Shown piece after piece: positions 52,009 to 60,989 of a DNA stretch of 64,000 nt (position 1 is its first letter; each line of letters starts with the position of its first letter). This DNA is from Coliplasma sp045538555. Lineage in GTDB: Bacteria > Bacillota > Clostridia > Oscillospirales > CAG-382. Where the stretch lies: contig JAZSRP010000049.1 of NCBI GenBank assembly GCA_045538555.1, forward strand, positions 124,001 to 188,000. The letters are read 5' to 3'. A program made the position numbers and the translations under genes. The notes under the pieces are model-generated. The model searched no databases, had not been told where the DNA came from, and saw nothing but the letters and a program-made list of their open reading frames with translations.

Positions 52009-52049
52009 TTTTAGTCCTCCTGAAAATAATTTTTGTTTTTATCCAATAT

Positions 52050-52077
52050 ATTATATATCAAATATCAGTTTTGTCAA
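52050..52077 (-). promoter_or_regulatory. Promoter of ppdK
   Basis: Minus strand TTGACA (52077-52072), 16 bases, TATAAT (52055-52050). Confidence 0.85.
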
Positions 52078-52126
52078 GGGAATAGCAAAAAAAGCCATGG
52101 GAAAAAGTTTTTTGCTTTTCAAAAAA

Positions 52127-52161
52127 GAAAAAACGGATCCCGCAAAAAAGTGAGGGATCCG
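52127..52161 (-). terminator. Terminator of rnpB
   Basis: Minus strand CGGATCCC (52161-52154) / GGGATCCG (52141-52134), 12-base loop, then six to seven T. Confidence 0.9.
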
Positions 52162-52507
52162 GACACGCTCCTGTAAGCCGAGTTCTGTCGTGAACAATCA
52201 TCTATCTTGGATCTGCGTCGCCGCAGACCTCTATGCCACCTCCCCGAGAGCTGCCGAGCAGGCATTGACGCTCTCTCCGCGGTGTTGCTCCGGATAGGGT
52301 TTACATGGCCGCACGGTCTCCCGTACGCCGGTGAGCTCTTACCTCGCCTTTCCATCCTTACCAAGCAAAGCTTGGCGGTTTATTTCTGTTGCACTTGCCC
52401 TGAAGTCGCCTTCGGCAGACGTTATCTGTTATCCTGCTCTGTGGAGCTCGGACTTTCCTCACGGCACGGGATTTCTCCATGGTGCCGCGCGATTGTTCGG
52501 AACGGTC
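52162..52507 (-). ncRNA. rnpB: RNase P RNA, bacterial type A
   Basis: About 346 bases read on the minus strand. Universal blocks in order: GAGGAAAGTCCGAGC (CR-I), GCAAGTGCAACAGAAA with AAACCGCC, GGTAAGGATGGAAAGG, GGTAAGAGCTCACC, AGCAACACCGC, AGATAGATGATTG, and ACGACAGAACTCGGCTTAC near the 3' end. P2 forms between GAACAATC near the 5' end and GATTGTTC, and P1 between CGTTCC and GGAGCG. This layout is the ancestral type A, not the B type of Bacillus, supporting Clostridia. It is the catalytic RNA that matures tRNA 5' ends. Ends are estimated within about 5 bases. Confidence 0.95.
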
Positions 52508-52514
52508 AAAAATT

Positions 52515-52543
52515 ATTTTATCACAACGGGATAATTTTGTCAA
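52515..52543 (-). promoter_or_regulatory. Promoter of rnpB
   Basis: Minus strand TTGACA (52543-52538), 17 bases, TAAAAT (52520-52515); start expected at about 52508, agreeing with the P1 helix. Confidence 0.85.
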
Positions 52544-52547
52544 ACAC

Positions 52548-52576
52548 TTGATTATTTTTTTCAGCGGTTATATAAT
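52548..52576 (+). promoter_or_regulatory. Promoter of murD
   Basis: TTGATT (52548-52553), 17 bases, TATAAT (52571-52576); divergent from rnpB with -35 boxes 4 bases apart. Confidence 0.75.
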
Positions 52577-52629
52577 GATTTGAATATAATGTTATTATGC
52601 CAAAATGTTTTTATTATTCGGAGGCAGCC

Positions 52630-53970
52630 ATGCTTTTTGAGTATGCATCACAATACAAGGGCAGACGTGTGGGATTTGTAGGCCTGGGCGTCAGCAATCT
52701 GCCCATTCTTGAGCTTTTTTTGGCGGCGGGAGCTTTGTGTACCGTACGCGACAAAAAGGACATATCGGGCAACGGTGATTTTTGCGTTTTCCGTGATAGG
52801 GGAGCGGAGTTCATCTGCGGTGATGGTTATCTTGACGGTATTCGGGAGGAGCTTTTGTTCCTTTCTCCTGCAGTAAGATCAGATCTGCCCCCGCTTTTGG
52901 AGGCAAAAAAACGGGGCACTCGAATCACCTGCGAGATGGAGGAATTCTTTTCTCTCTGCCCCTGCAAAAAAATTGCGGTGACCGGCAGTGACGGAAAGAC
53001 AACCACCACGACTCTCATTGCACTTTTGCTGGAAAAGGCGGGACACCGTGTCCACCTTGGCGGCAATATCGGAGTCAACCTGCTGTCAAAGCTTGACAGT
53101 ATTCAAAAAGAAGATTTTGCCGTTGTGGAGCTTTCCAGCTTTCAGTTGATGAAAATGACACAGAGTCCTCACGTTTCGGTGGTCACAAACATTTCTCCAA
53201 ACCATCTGGATTGGCACAGAGATATGGCAGAATATATCGCTGCAAAGAAAAATATTTTTTACAACCAGACCTCCGACGGAGTTTTGGTACTCAACCTTGA
53301 TGACGACACCTCCCGTTCATTCTCTGCCGAAGCCAAGTGTGCTGTCAGAAATATATCGGGAAAAACAATGGCAGACGTGTGGTTTGATGCTGAGGGAATC
53401 CATTGCGGTGACCGCCTGTTGGTTTCCGACGGTGACATCAAGCTTGTAGGAGTTCACAACAGATACAATTACTGCCAGGCATATTGTGCCGTCATGGATC
53501 ATGTTTCGGTACAGGATCTGTATGATGTGGCAACAACCTTTGGCGGTGTTGAGCACAGGATTGAGTTTGTGAGAGAAAAAGACGGTGTGAAGTATTACAA
53601 CTCATCGATCGATTCCAGCCCTTCACGTACCCGAGCATGTCTTATGAGCTTTGAAAAAAAAGTCGTGGTTATAAGCGGTGGTTATGACAAGCAGATTCCG
53701 TATGATTCCATGGGGGAGCTGTTTTTTAAAAAAGTCAAATATGCCGTGCTGATGGGTGCAACTGCAAAAAAAATTGCATCTGCCCTTGACTCGGCGGGAT
53801 TTTCGGATTATTGCTTTGCAACGGATATGGATGACGCCGTAAAAAAAGCATCGGAGATGGCGCAACCCGGAGATACCGTGGTGTTGTCACCTGCATCCGC
53901 CAGCTTTGATATGTATAAAAATTTTGCCCAACGAGGCGAAATATTCAAGCAAATAGTAAACGGTCTCTAA
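52630..53970 (+). CDS. murD: MurD, UDP-N-acetylmuramoyl-alanine-D-glutamate ligase
   Basis: 446 residues from 52630 (GGAGG five bases upstream; the earlier ATG at 52597 lacks a site). Mur ligase with N-terminal Rossmann GFVGLGVSNLPI, ATP loop VTGSDGKTTTTT (~128-139), GGNIGVNL, the metal/substrate NISPNHLDWH (~198-207) and C-terminal SPASASFDMYKNFAQRGEIF, which is specific for MurD. It adds D-glutamate to the peptidoglycan precursor in the cytoplasm. It stands apart from any dcw cluster, with peptidases downstream. Confidence 0.95.
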   Translation: MLFEYASQYKGRRVGFVGLGVSNLPILELFLAAGALCTVRDKKDISGNGDFCVFRDRGAEFICGDGYLDGIREELLFLSPAVRSDLPPLLEAKKRGTRITCEMEEFFSLCPCKKIAVTGSDGKTTTTTLIALLLEKAGHRVHLGGNIGVNLLSKLDSIQKEDFAVVELSSFQLMKMTQSPHVSVVTNISPNHLDWHRDMAEYIAAKKNIFYNQTSDGVLVLNLDDDTSRSFSAEAKCAVRNISGKTMADVWFDAEGIHCGDRLLVSDGDIKLVGVHNRYNYCQAYCAVMDHVSVQDLYDVATTFGGVEHRIEFVREKDGVKYYNSSIDSSPSRTRACLMSFEKKVVVISGGYDKQIPYDSMGELFFKKVKYAVLMGATAKKIASALDSAGFSDYCFATDMDDAVKKASEMAQPGDTVVLSPASASFDMYKNFAQRGEIFKQIVNGL

Positions 53971-53992
53971 AGACAATATACGGAGGAACAAT

Positions 53993-55024
53993 ATGGAAAA
54001 ACTCAAAGAACTTATCCAAAACCTCACACCATACCCCGGTGTATCCGGAAACGAGAGCATGGCTTTTTGCAAACTTACTGAATATGTAAGCTCTCTCGAA
54101 ATTTTTGATGAGCTTGGTACCACCGAGGTAGGCAGTTTTTACGGAATTGTCCGTTGCGGAAAAGAAAATGCGCCGCTGTTGCTGCTTGATGCACACCTTG
54201 ATACCATCGGTTTTGTTGTAACAGAGATTTGCGACGGCGGATTCCTCAAGGTGGCGCCCATCGGCGGTGTTGCCGCAAAGATCCTGTCCGCAACTCCCGT
54301 CAATATTTACGGAAAGAAAACGATCGAGGGAGTTTTTGCTTCAAAACCGCCTCACCTGCAGCAACCGGGCGAGAGTGAAAAAAAGCTCGACGTGCTCGAT
54401 ATGTGTATTGATACGGGATTGACAAAAGAAGCGCTTGAGGATATCGTTCGCATCGGAACTCCCGTGGGATTTCCCTGTGAGCTTACCATGCTTGCCAACA
54501 ACAAACTGGCGGGAGCCGGTTTTGACGACCGTCTTTGCGGAGCGGTGCACCTGAGAGCGTTGATGAATATAAAAAGAGACGAAATAAACTGCGACGTTGC
54601 ATTTGTGTTCTCAGGCGGGGAGGAGACCGGATACAAGGGAGCAATGACCACCGCTTATAGACTCGATCCCGCACGTGCCATAGTTATGGACGTGACTCAT
54701 GCATATGTTCCGGGCGCACCCGAATACCGAAAAGCAGTCTATGCAGGAAAGGGCTGTGATATCTGCTTTTCGCCTCAGACAAACCGTGCCTATACCAAAC
54801 GTGCGGCTGAACTTGCCCAAAAAAATGGCATCAGCGTTCAATTTTCGGCGGCTCCGGGCAGAACGGGAACCAACTCAAATGCCGTACAGACAACCCGAAA
54901 CGGAATCCCCGTGCTGTTGGTTTCCATTCCTCTCAAAAATATGCACACCATGAGCGAGATTGTTGATCTCGGAGATGCAATGGCGGCGGCGGATCTGGTT
55001 GCCGCAGTGATTGCGGATATGTAA
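53993..55024 (+). CDS. M42 family aminopeptidase, first of three
   Basis: 343 residues; CGGAGG precedes the ATG. Metal-binding pattern of the M42 (FrvX/TET) family: DAHLDTIGF, AGFDDRLCGA, the catalytic Glu pair in GGEETGYKG (slightly divergent from the usual QEEVG), VMDVTHAY and MHTMSEIVD. Cytoplasmic dimetal aminopeptidases forming large tetrahedral assemblies. 22 bases after murD, probably cotranscribed with it and with the two following paralogues. Confidence 0.9.
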   Translation: MEKLKELIQNLTPYPGVSGNESMAFCKLTEYVSSLEIFDELGTTEVGSFYGIVRCGKENAPLLLLDAHLDTIGFVVTEICDGGFLKVAPIGGVAAKILSATPVNIYGKKTIEGVFASKPPHLQQPGESEKKLDVLDMCIDTGLTKEALEDIVRIGTPVGFPCELTMLANNKLAGAGFDDRLCGAVHLRALMNIKRDEINCDVAFVFSGGEETGYKGAMTTAYRLDPARAIVMDVTHAYVPGAPEYRKAVYAGKGCDICFSPQTNRAYTKRAAELAQKNGISVQFSAAPGRTGTNSNAVQTTRNGIPVLLVSIPLKNMHTMSEIVDLGDAMAAADLVAAVIADM

Positions 55025-55037
55025 CGGAGGTGAATAT

Positions 55038-56060
55038 ATGAAACAGCTTCTCAAAAGATATTGCAACGCACTTTCGCCCTCCGGAATGGAAGACGAGGTG
55101 AGAGACCTCATAATTGAAGATATCAAGGATTGCGGCTGTGAGTACAGCGTTGACCCCTGCGGAAACCTTACGGTGTTCAAAAAGGGACGCAGAAAAAGAA
55201 ATAAAAAAGTCCTCTTTTCGGCACATATGGATGAGGTGGGCTTTATGATAAAGCACATCGATGATGAGGGTTATTTGTGGTTTGATTGTGTCGGCGGCAT
55301 CGACCGCCGAGTGGTAAGCGGCAGGCGGGTGAGATTTTGTGAGAGCGGAATTCCCGGAGTTATTGCATCAAAAGCCATTCATATGCAGACCCCCGAGGAG
55401 CGCGGCAAATGCGAGCCCCTGTCAGAAATGCGTATCGATATTGGTGCTCTTGACAAGGAAGACGCACAAAAAATGGTGTCGGTAGGAGACTGTGCCGTGT
55501 TTGAGCCCAATTTCAGGGATTTTGGCGACGGTTTTGTGTGCTCAAAAGCACTTGACGACCGATTTGGCTGTGCTATTTTGGTAAAGATGATCCAATCCGA
55601 TCTTGAGTATGACACTTATTTTGCATTCTGTACCTGTGAGGAGGTAGGATGCGACGGTGCAAAAGAGGTTGCCCACTCACTCCGTCCCGACGTGGTAGTG
55701 GCTCTGGAAGCAACCACAGCGGGTGATATTGCCGGTACCCCCAGAGCCAGACGTGCCTGCTGCCTTGACAGCGGAGCAGTGCTTTCTTTTATGGACAGGG
55801 GAACGATATACAGCACCCGAATGCTTGATATCGCAAGAGAAACCGCAAAAGAAAAAGGTATAAAATATCAGCTCAAAAACGTGGTTGCGGGCGGAAACGA
55901 GGCAAGTGCATACCAAAAAGCCGCACACGGTGCGGAGGTTCTTGCCATAAGTGCGCCTGCCCGTTATATCCACTCCGCGTCAAACGTACTTTGCAACAAC
56001 GATATTGAGGCAGTATCTGCACTTGCCTTTGCCATCAACGAAAGGAGCTTTGAACAATGA
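55038..56060 (+). CDS. M42 family aminopeptidase, second of three
   Basis: 340 residues from 55038 with CGGAGG upstream. AHMDEVGFM, LDDRFGCAI, TCEEVGCDGAKE and RYIHSASNV are in place. The usual metal aspartate in ALDVT is Glu here (VALEATTAGD), which may alter metal preference. Very similar architecture to its neighbours, implying tandem duplication followed by divergence. Overlaps the third copy by 4 bases. Confidence 0.9.
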   Translation: MKQLLKRYCNALSPSGMEDEVRDLIIEDIKDCGCEYSVDPCGNLTVFKKGRRKRNKKVLFSAHMDEVGFMIKHIDDEGYLWFDCVGGIDRRVVSGRRVRFCESGIPGVIASKAIHMQTPEERGKCEPLSEMRIDIGALDKEDAQKMVSVGDCAVFEPNFRDFGDGFVCSKALDDRFGCAILVKMIQSDLEYDTYFAFCTCEEVGCDGAKEVAHSLRPDVVVALEATTAGDIAGTPRARRACCLDSGAVLSFMDRGTIYSTRMLDIARETAKEKGIKYQLKNVVAGGNEASAYQKAAHGAEVLAISAPARYIHSASNVLCNNDIEAVSALAFAINERSFEQ

Positions 56061-57055
56061 TTAGATTTGATATGATAAAAAGATTTCTCACCGCCTTTTC
56101 CGTATCCGGATTTGAGGATGAGCTTGCCGCAGTTATTTCGGAGGAGCTGAAAGATTTTTGTGATTCTGCCACAATTGACGCCATGGGCAACCTGCTTGTT
56201 TTCAAAAAAGGCAAGGACAGCACAAAAAAACTTATGATCGCGTCCCATATGGATGAGATAGGATTTATCGTAACAGATATTGATGACAGCGGATTGATCC
56301 GTGTCGCCCCGATAGGAGGAATCAACCCCGTTGCATCCTGCTTCCACAGAGTTGCATTCAAAAATGGTGTAAAGGGCGTTTTGGTACTTGAAGACGGCAC
56401 AAAAGCCGGTGATATCACCGCCAACAAGCTTTTTGTGGACATTGGCGCCGGAGACGGAAAAAAAGCTGCCCGAAGAGTAAGCGTCGGAGACGTATGTGCA
56501 GTGATCCCCATGGTACAAAAGCTTTCTGCAAAGCGCTACGCAGCAAAAGCGTGTGACGACAGGATCTGCTGTGCTATCTCCGCATTGGCGGCATTGCAGG
56601 CAAAAGAATTTGCATATGATACTTATTTTGTGTTTACCGTTCAGGAGGAGGTAGGATGCAGAGGCGCAAAGCCCGGTTCGTTTACCGTGATGCCGGATTA
56701 TTCCATTGCCCTTGACGTCACCCCCTGTCCCGCAACGGGCAACCCCAACCATCTGACCGTAAAAATGGGTCAGGGTGCGGCAATCAAAATCAAGGACAGC
56801 TCGGTTATTTGCTCTCCAAAAATGGTTGACCGTCTCACAGTGCTTGCAAAAGAAAGCAATATCAAATATCAGTATGAGGTTCTGCTCTATGGCGGAACCG
56901 ACACCTCGCAGATGCAGATTGCCGGCTCCGGCTCTGTTGCGGGCTGTATCTCACTGCCCACCAGATACGTACACACACCCGTGGAGACGGTGGATATGGA
57001 TGACCTGAAAAACTGCGTTGACCTGTTGGTGGAATTTATTGAAAAAGGAATGTAA
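56057..57055 (+). CDS. M42 family aminopeptidase, third of three
   Basis: 332 residues. SHMDEIGFIV, ACDDRICCA, VQEEVGCRGAKP, ALDVTPCPATG and RYVHTPVETVD give the complete, canonical M42 metal and catalytic set. It is the most typical of the three copies. The 38-base gap to the next gene holds a small TTTTTACC-GAC-GGTAAAAA hairpin without a T run. Confidence 0.92.
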   Translation: MIRFDMIKRFLTAFSVSGFEDELAAVISEELKDFCDSATIDAMGNLLVFKKGKDSTKKLMIASHMDEIGFIVTDIDDSGLIRVAPIGGINPVASCFHRVAFKNGVKGVLVLEDGTKAGDITANKLFVDIGAGDGKKAARRVSVGDVCAVIPMVQKLSAKRYAAKACDDRICCAISALAALQAKEFAYDTYFVFTVQEEVGCRGAKPGSFTVMPDYSIALDVTPCPATGNPNHLTVKMGQGAAIKIKDSSVICSPKMVDRLTVLAKESNIKYQYEVLLYGGTDTSQMQIAGSGSVAGCISLPTRYVHTPVETVDMDDLKNCVDLLVEFIEKGM

Positions 57056-57093
57056 TCTTTTTTACCGACGGTAAAAAGAAAAAGGAACAAAAA

Positions 57094-58344
57094 ATGTTTT
57101 CACCCGAATTACTGAAAAGAGCAGGGGAGTGCGAGCGCTCCCTTGCGGAAATATTTTCAAAAATTGACGAAACAGCATTTAAAAACACCCAAAAGGTGAT
57201 GGAGATTTTTGCCAATAACCACCTCTCCGATCGACATTTTGCGCCCTCCTGCGGTTATGGATACAACGATGACGGACGTGACTTGTGCGATGTTCTTTTT
57301 GCACAGGCGCTTGGATGCGAGAGCGGCTTTGCCCGCTCGGGAATCATTTCGGGCACCCATGCTCTTGCAATTGCACTGTACGGGTTGCTCCGTCCCGGTG
57401 ATACGCTTTTGTCTGTCAGCGGAAAACCCTATGACACCCTGGATTCAGTCATCGGATTTGAAAATCGAGGAGAGGGAAGTCTGGCGGAATACGGAGTAAA
57501 ATACCACGGAATAGATCTTGTGGACAACAAGACCATTGATCTGGCAGCCGTCCGCAGCTATCTCTCGGCACACAATGAAGTAAAAGTCGTTTTTGTGCAG
57601 CGCTCAAAGGGTTATGGTGACCGCAGAACGCTTACGGTCGGTGAGATAAATCAGCTTTTTGACCTCGTGCGTGAGTTTGCCGGCGTGTATCTGGTGGTTG
57701 ACAACTGCTACGGTGTGTTTACAGAGGCATCCGAGCCCAAAGGCGATCTTCTTGTGGGATCACTCATAAAAAATGCCGGGGGAGGTATTGCCGAGACCGG
57801 CGGATATATCGTTGGCACCAAAAGAGCTGTGGAGCTGGCGGGATACCGTCTCACAGTTCCCGGCATCGGGCTTGAGGCAGGGTGCTCACTGGGTACTACC
57901 AAGTCAATGATAAAAGGGCTTTTCTTTGCGCCTCACACCACAGCCCAGGCGCTAAAAACCGCACATTTTGCCGCCGCAATGCTTGAAAGCTACGGATTCC
58001 GCTGTGCGCCCGCATCTACAGAGATGCGCAGTGATATTATTCAGACCGTGTATCTCGGAAATGCAAAAAACGTTCTTGGATTTTGCAAAGGTATTCAAAA
58101 AGGATCACCTGTTGACAGTTACGTTGTTCCGGAGGGATGGGAAATGCCCGGCTACAACGACCCTGTTGTGATGGCAGCAGGTGCTTTTACTCAGGGCAGT
58201 TCTATTGAGTTGTCTGCCGATGCTCCTTTGAGAGAACCGTATATTGTCTATCTGCAGGGCGGACTTACCTACGAAAGCGGAAAATATGGTATTCTTACAG
58301 CTATCAAAACAATGCTTGAAGAAATGGAGGAAAAACAGTCATGA
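57094..58344 (+). CDS. Methionine gamma-lyase family protein (aluminium-resistance type)
   Basis: 416 residues, AAGGA upstream. PLP-fold enzyme of the family found widely in Firmicutes and annotated as methionine gamma-lyase family or aluminium-resistance protein: FAPSCGYGYNDDGRD, RSGIISGTHALAIALYGLLRPGD, LVVDNCYGVFTE and the PLP lysine in SLIKNAGGGIAETGGY. Actual substrate not established; a C-S lyase role is inferred. Overlaps the next gene by ATGA. Confidence 0.9.
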   Translation: MFSPELLKRAGECERSLAEIFSKIDETAFKNTQKVMEIFANNHLSDRHFAPSCGYGYNDDGRDLCDVLFAQALGCESGFARSGIISGTHALAIALYGLLRPGDTLLSVSGKPYDTLDSVIGFENRGEGSLAEYGVKYHGIDLVDNKTIDLAAVRSYLSAHNEVKVVFVQRSKGYGDRRTLTVGEINQLFDLVREFAGVYLVVDNCYGVFTEASEPKGDLLVGSLIKNAGGGIAETGGYIVGTKRAVELAGYRLTVPGIGLEAGCSLGTTKSMIKGLFFAPHTTAQALKTAHFAAAMLESYGFRCAPASTEMRSDIIQTVYLGNAKNVLGFCKGIQKGSPVDSYVVPEGWEMPGYNDPVVMAAGAFTQGSSIELSADAPLREPYIVYLQGGLTYESGKYGILTAIKTMLEEMEEKQS

Positions 58345-60188
58345 AACGTTTTTTGTCAATCCTTGTGTTGATTTTTCTTGCTTTTTCTCTTGTGTCTTGT
58401 AAAAATGAAAAAGATGGAAACAACAGCCAATCCCAACCCGAGACCGACTATGTTGCCGAAGCGCAAAAGCTGCTGAATGACGGAAAAATCAAGGAAGCAT
58501 ATCAGTATCTCTACACAAACCGAAAAAATGAAAAAGCGGCGGAGATGCTTGAGGATTTTCTTGTGATACATCGTCATACCGACCAAAAAACTTATTCACG
58601 TTACAACGCAAAGAGGGTTACCATTTACAATGAGCATGGAGATATGATCCGTGAGGATGTCACATTTCCTTTTCAGAGCTATTACTCGCAGGACTTTGTC
58701 CGTGAGTATAGGATCGAATACGATTCAGATGGTAGAATGCTGAAAAGCACAGAGATAGTCAACGGCACGGAGGAGACCGTAGAGGTTTATACCTACAACG
58801 AGCATGGGCTTGTCCATACTTTCCAAAACGGTTATAAAGTGGATACCTATACATACGATGCCGACGGAAACACAATACTTATATTCTCCGATCACATCGA
58901 CAGCCCTTATTCCGAGACAAAGGAGTTTACATACGATCTGGAGGGCAATCTGCTCAACGAGGTCTTTTCCTACGCAGGTGGCGGTGACGAGGGAGATATG
59001 AGCGGTATCTATTACGACGAGAGATATACCTATGATGCCGCCGGAAATATGATCCGCAAGCTCTATTTCTCCGAGAATAACGAGACTATCCGCGATACTG
59101 CCTATACTTACAATGAGCATGGTGACGTTCTGACCCAGACCGTAAAGACAACTCACACCTACGTGTATGATGGCAACGAGAAAACCAATGAGTACGTTGT
59201 TGAAACCTCATATCAATACACCTATGATGATGAGGGCAGAGTGACAAAAAAGATCACCGAGAACCCCAATATTACAAAAACAGAGGAATTTGTTTACAAT
59301 CAGCAGGGCGACGTTGTAAATGAAACCTGCACCGATTCCACCGGTGTTATCTATATCAAAGAGTTTGAGTTTGTATATTCGGACAGCGGTGAGATAACGC
59401 AGATCACAGAGGTGCAAAACAGTTATACGGAGCTGACCTTTGATGAGACGTTTGACGACCGAGGCAATATTACCGGTCAGCATTCAGTAACCGCCACAGA
59501 CGACAGAAGCAACAGCACGGAGTATACATATGATGAAAAGGGAAGGGTAACAAAAAAAGTGCATACCGACCCTGATGGTGAGATAAACACCTTTGAGTAT
59601 GAGTATGATGACCGAAACAACGTAACAAAAAAGACTCAAAGGACAGAGTTGGGCAATGAGTTTGTCTATGAGTACACCTATGACGACCAAAACCGTGTTG
59701 TAAAAGAAGTCAAAAATTCTTACGGTTCAGTGACCGTCACCACAAATGAATACGATGAGCATGGCAATCTGACCAAAATTACGGAGAACCCCTCCGACGG
59801 AGAAAAAAAGGTGCGTGAGCATCGATATCAGTATGACGAGCGTGGCAATATATTGAAAAAAGAGTATATCAATGGCGGTGCCTTGGTTCAGACCACCGAA
59901 TACGAGTACGATTCTGCGGACAGAGTGATCAAACGCACAAATTATTCTGCAGAAAACAAGATTATCGGCACTGTCACCATTGAGTACGATGCGGACGGAA
60001 ATACTCTTCGTGAGAAATGTGAAGCAGGGGAAGCAGGTGACTCGCTTACACCGTACGATTCGATCTATCGATATGACGAGTTTGGAAACATGGTTTATCG
60101 GTATTATGCGTATCAGGATTCCCGATACGAATCTTGGTATTCTGATTTTTGTTATTTCTATCTACCCGGCAGAGTGGAGATCAAGTGA
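58341..60188 (+). CDS. Lipoprotein built of about 19 YD-type repeats
   Basis: 615 residues. Signal peptide with lipobox LVSC (Cys20), a short Asn/Ser/Gln-rich linker, a helical part (~38-75), then from ~92 to the end about 19 copies of a YxYDxxGxV unit (for example YTYDADGNT, YTYDEKGRV, YQYDERGNI) with 18-30 residue spacing. This is the YD/RHS repeat, which forms beta cocoons in RHS and teneurin proteins. No protease or toxin tip domain follows, so this is not a complete RHS toxin. Probably surface-attached; GGAGG ten bases before the ATG. Confidence 0.85.
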   Translation: MKRFLSILVLIFLAFSLVSCKNEKDGNNSQSQPETDYVAEAQKLLNDGKIKEAYQYLYTNRKNEKAAEMLEDFLVIHRHTDQKTYSRYNAKRVTIYNEHGDMIREDVTFPFQSYYSQDFVREYRIEYDSDGRMLKSTEIVNGTEETVEVYTYNEHGLVHTFQNGYKVDTYTYDADGNTILIFSDHIDSPYSETKEFTYDLEGNLLNEVFSYAGGGDEGDMSGIYYDERYTYDAAGNMIRKLYFSENNETIRDTAYTYNEHGDVLTQTVKTTHTYVYDGNEKTNEYVVETSYQYTYDDEGRVTKKITENPNITKTEEFVYNQQGDVVNETCTDSTGVIYIKEFEFVYSDSGEITQITEVQNSYTELTFDETFDDRGNITGQHSVTATDDRSNSTEYTYDEKGRVTKKVHTDPDGEINTFEYEYDDRNNVTKKTQRTELGNEFVYEYTYDDQNRVVKEVKNSYGSVTVTTNEYDEHGNLTKITENPSDGEKKVREHRYQYDERGNILKKEYINGGALVQTTEYEYDSADRVIKRTNYSAENKIIGTVTIEYDADGNTLREKCEAGEAGDSLTPYDSIYRYDEFGNMVYRYYAYQDSRYESWYSDFCYFYLPGRVEIK

Positions 60189-60210
60189 TACTTGGTAATC
60201 AACAAAATAA

Positions 60211-60247
60211 AAACAAGCTGCGGTTGTTTGCCGCAGCTTGTTTTATC
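60211..60247. terminator. Bidirectional terminator between the YD lipoprotein and the convergent operon
   Basis: AAACAAGCTGCGG (60211-60223) / CCGCAGCTTGTTT (60231-60243) with a 7-base loop; T-rich on both outer sides. Confidence 0.92.
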
Positions 60248-60251
60248 TATC

Positions 60252-60614
60252 CTATGGGTTTGGAAGCGCAAAGCTCTTTTCTTTCCAAGCGGATGGGTCG
60301 TCATTTGGATAAAAGCCCCATGATATACAAATCGAACGTTCATTTTGGGTTATTTTATAAACCCCCTCATTGAAAGGGCAAAAACCGTCGTCACCTCCCG
60401 TTGTCTCACCCAGCAGGACAGGGTCATCGCTTCCTTTTTGAAAATAGATCTCAGCCCCGCTTCCAAGCAAAAAACGCCATTCTTTAATAATGATTTTTTC
60501 TGACGAATCCTGCAATGCTACGGAAATATCTTCAAGGTATTCACGGCTGTAATTACAACCTGCCATGGAAACAAGACATGCCAGCATCAATACAAGCAGT
60601 ACAATTCTTTTCAC
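60252..60614 (-). CDS. Small secreted lipoprotein of unknown function (GTG start)
   Basis: 120 residues started at a GTG (60614) with AGGGGTG six bases upstream. Lipoprotein signal with MAGC lipobox (Cys20). The mature domain (~100 residues) is beta-rich with two lone cysteines (CPFNEG, SICISWG). No family recognised. Last gene of the leftward operon. Confidence 0.75.
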   Translation of the reverse strand: MKRIVLLVLMLACLVSMAGCNYSREYLEDISVALQDSSEKIIIKEWRFLLGSGAEIYFQKGSDDPVLLGETTGGDDGFCPFNEGVYKITQNERSICISWGFYPNDDPSAWKEKSFALPNP

Positions 60615-60638
60615 TTTTTCACCCCTTTTTGAAAAATT

Positions 60639-60962
60639 CTATGCGTAGAAAATAAAAACCGAAACGATCACAAGGATAACTGCTGAAACGGTTTCCGCAA
60701 CAGCGGCATATCTTATGGATTTTTTTGAAAAAAGCTTGATGCATACTGCAGATAGAATCAACCCAAGCAAAGAAATGACAAACAAAACGATGCCGTATCC
60801 CATACCGATCCCAAAAGAGTCGATACCGCTTGTGTTGTGTGCAGCAGCAATATCATTTTTGATAGTGATAATGTCGTATACAGCGTATATACTGCCGGCA
60901 ACGGCCAATACAACCACAAAAAGGGACACAACAAACAAAACCTCAGATACTGCTTTTTTCAT
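60639..60962 (-). CDS. Small three-helix membrane protein of unknown function
   Basis: 107 residues from 60962 (GAGG nine bases upstream); an ATG five codons earlier is also possible. Three hydrophobic segments (~5-30, ~52-75 and ~85-105) separated by short polar loops, including one with NTSGIDSFG. Between the lipoprotein and a large membrane protein with 24-27 base gaps. Confidence 0.7.
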   Translation of the reverse strand: MKKAVSEVLFVVSLFVVVLAVAGSIYAVYDIITIKNDIAAAHNTSGIDSFGIGMGYGIVLFVISLLGLILSAVCIKLFSKKSIRYAAVAETVSAVILVIVSVFIFYA

Positions 60963-60989
60963 GGTGTGATTCCTCATATCGGATCGATG

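Noticed and set aside
50137..52014. A 625-codon open frame on the plus strand opposite ppdK
   Set aside because: It is an antisense shadow of the strongly codon-biased ppdK gene, Cys/His-rich and without a ribosome site or family match.
57056..57093. TTTTTACC-GAC-GGTAAAAA hairpin between the third M42 gene and the lyase gene
   Set aside because: The stem is A/T-based and followed by A-rich sequence, not a T run, so it is not called a terminator.
58341..60188. YD repeats considered as a CRISPR-like or DNA repeat array
   Set aside because: The repetition is at protein level with variable spacing and divergent codons; no constant DNA repeat or spacer pattern exists. No CRISPR array was seen in the window.
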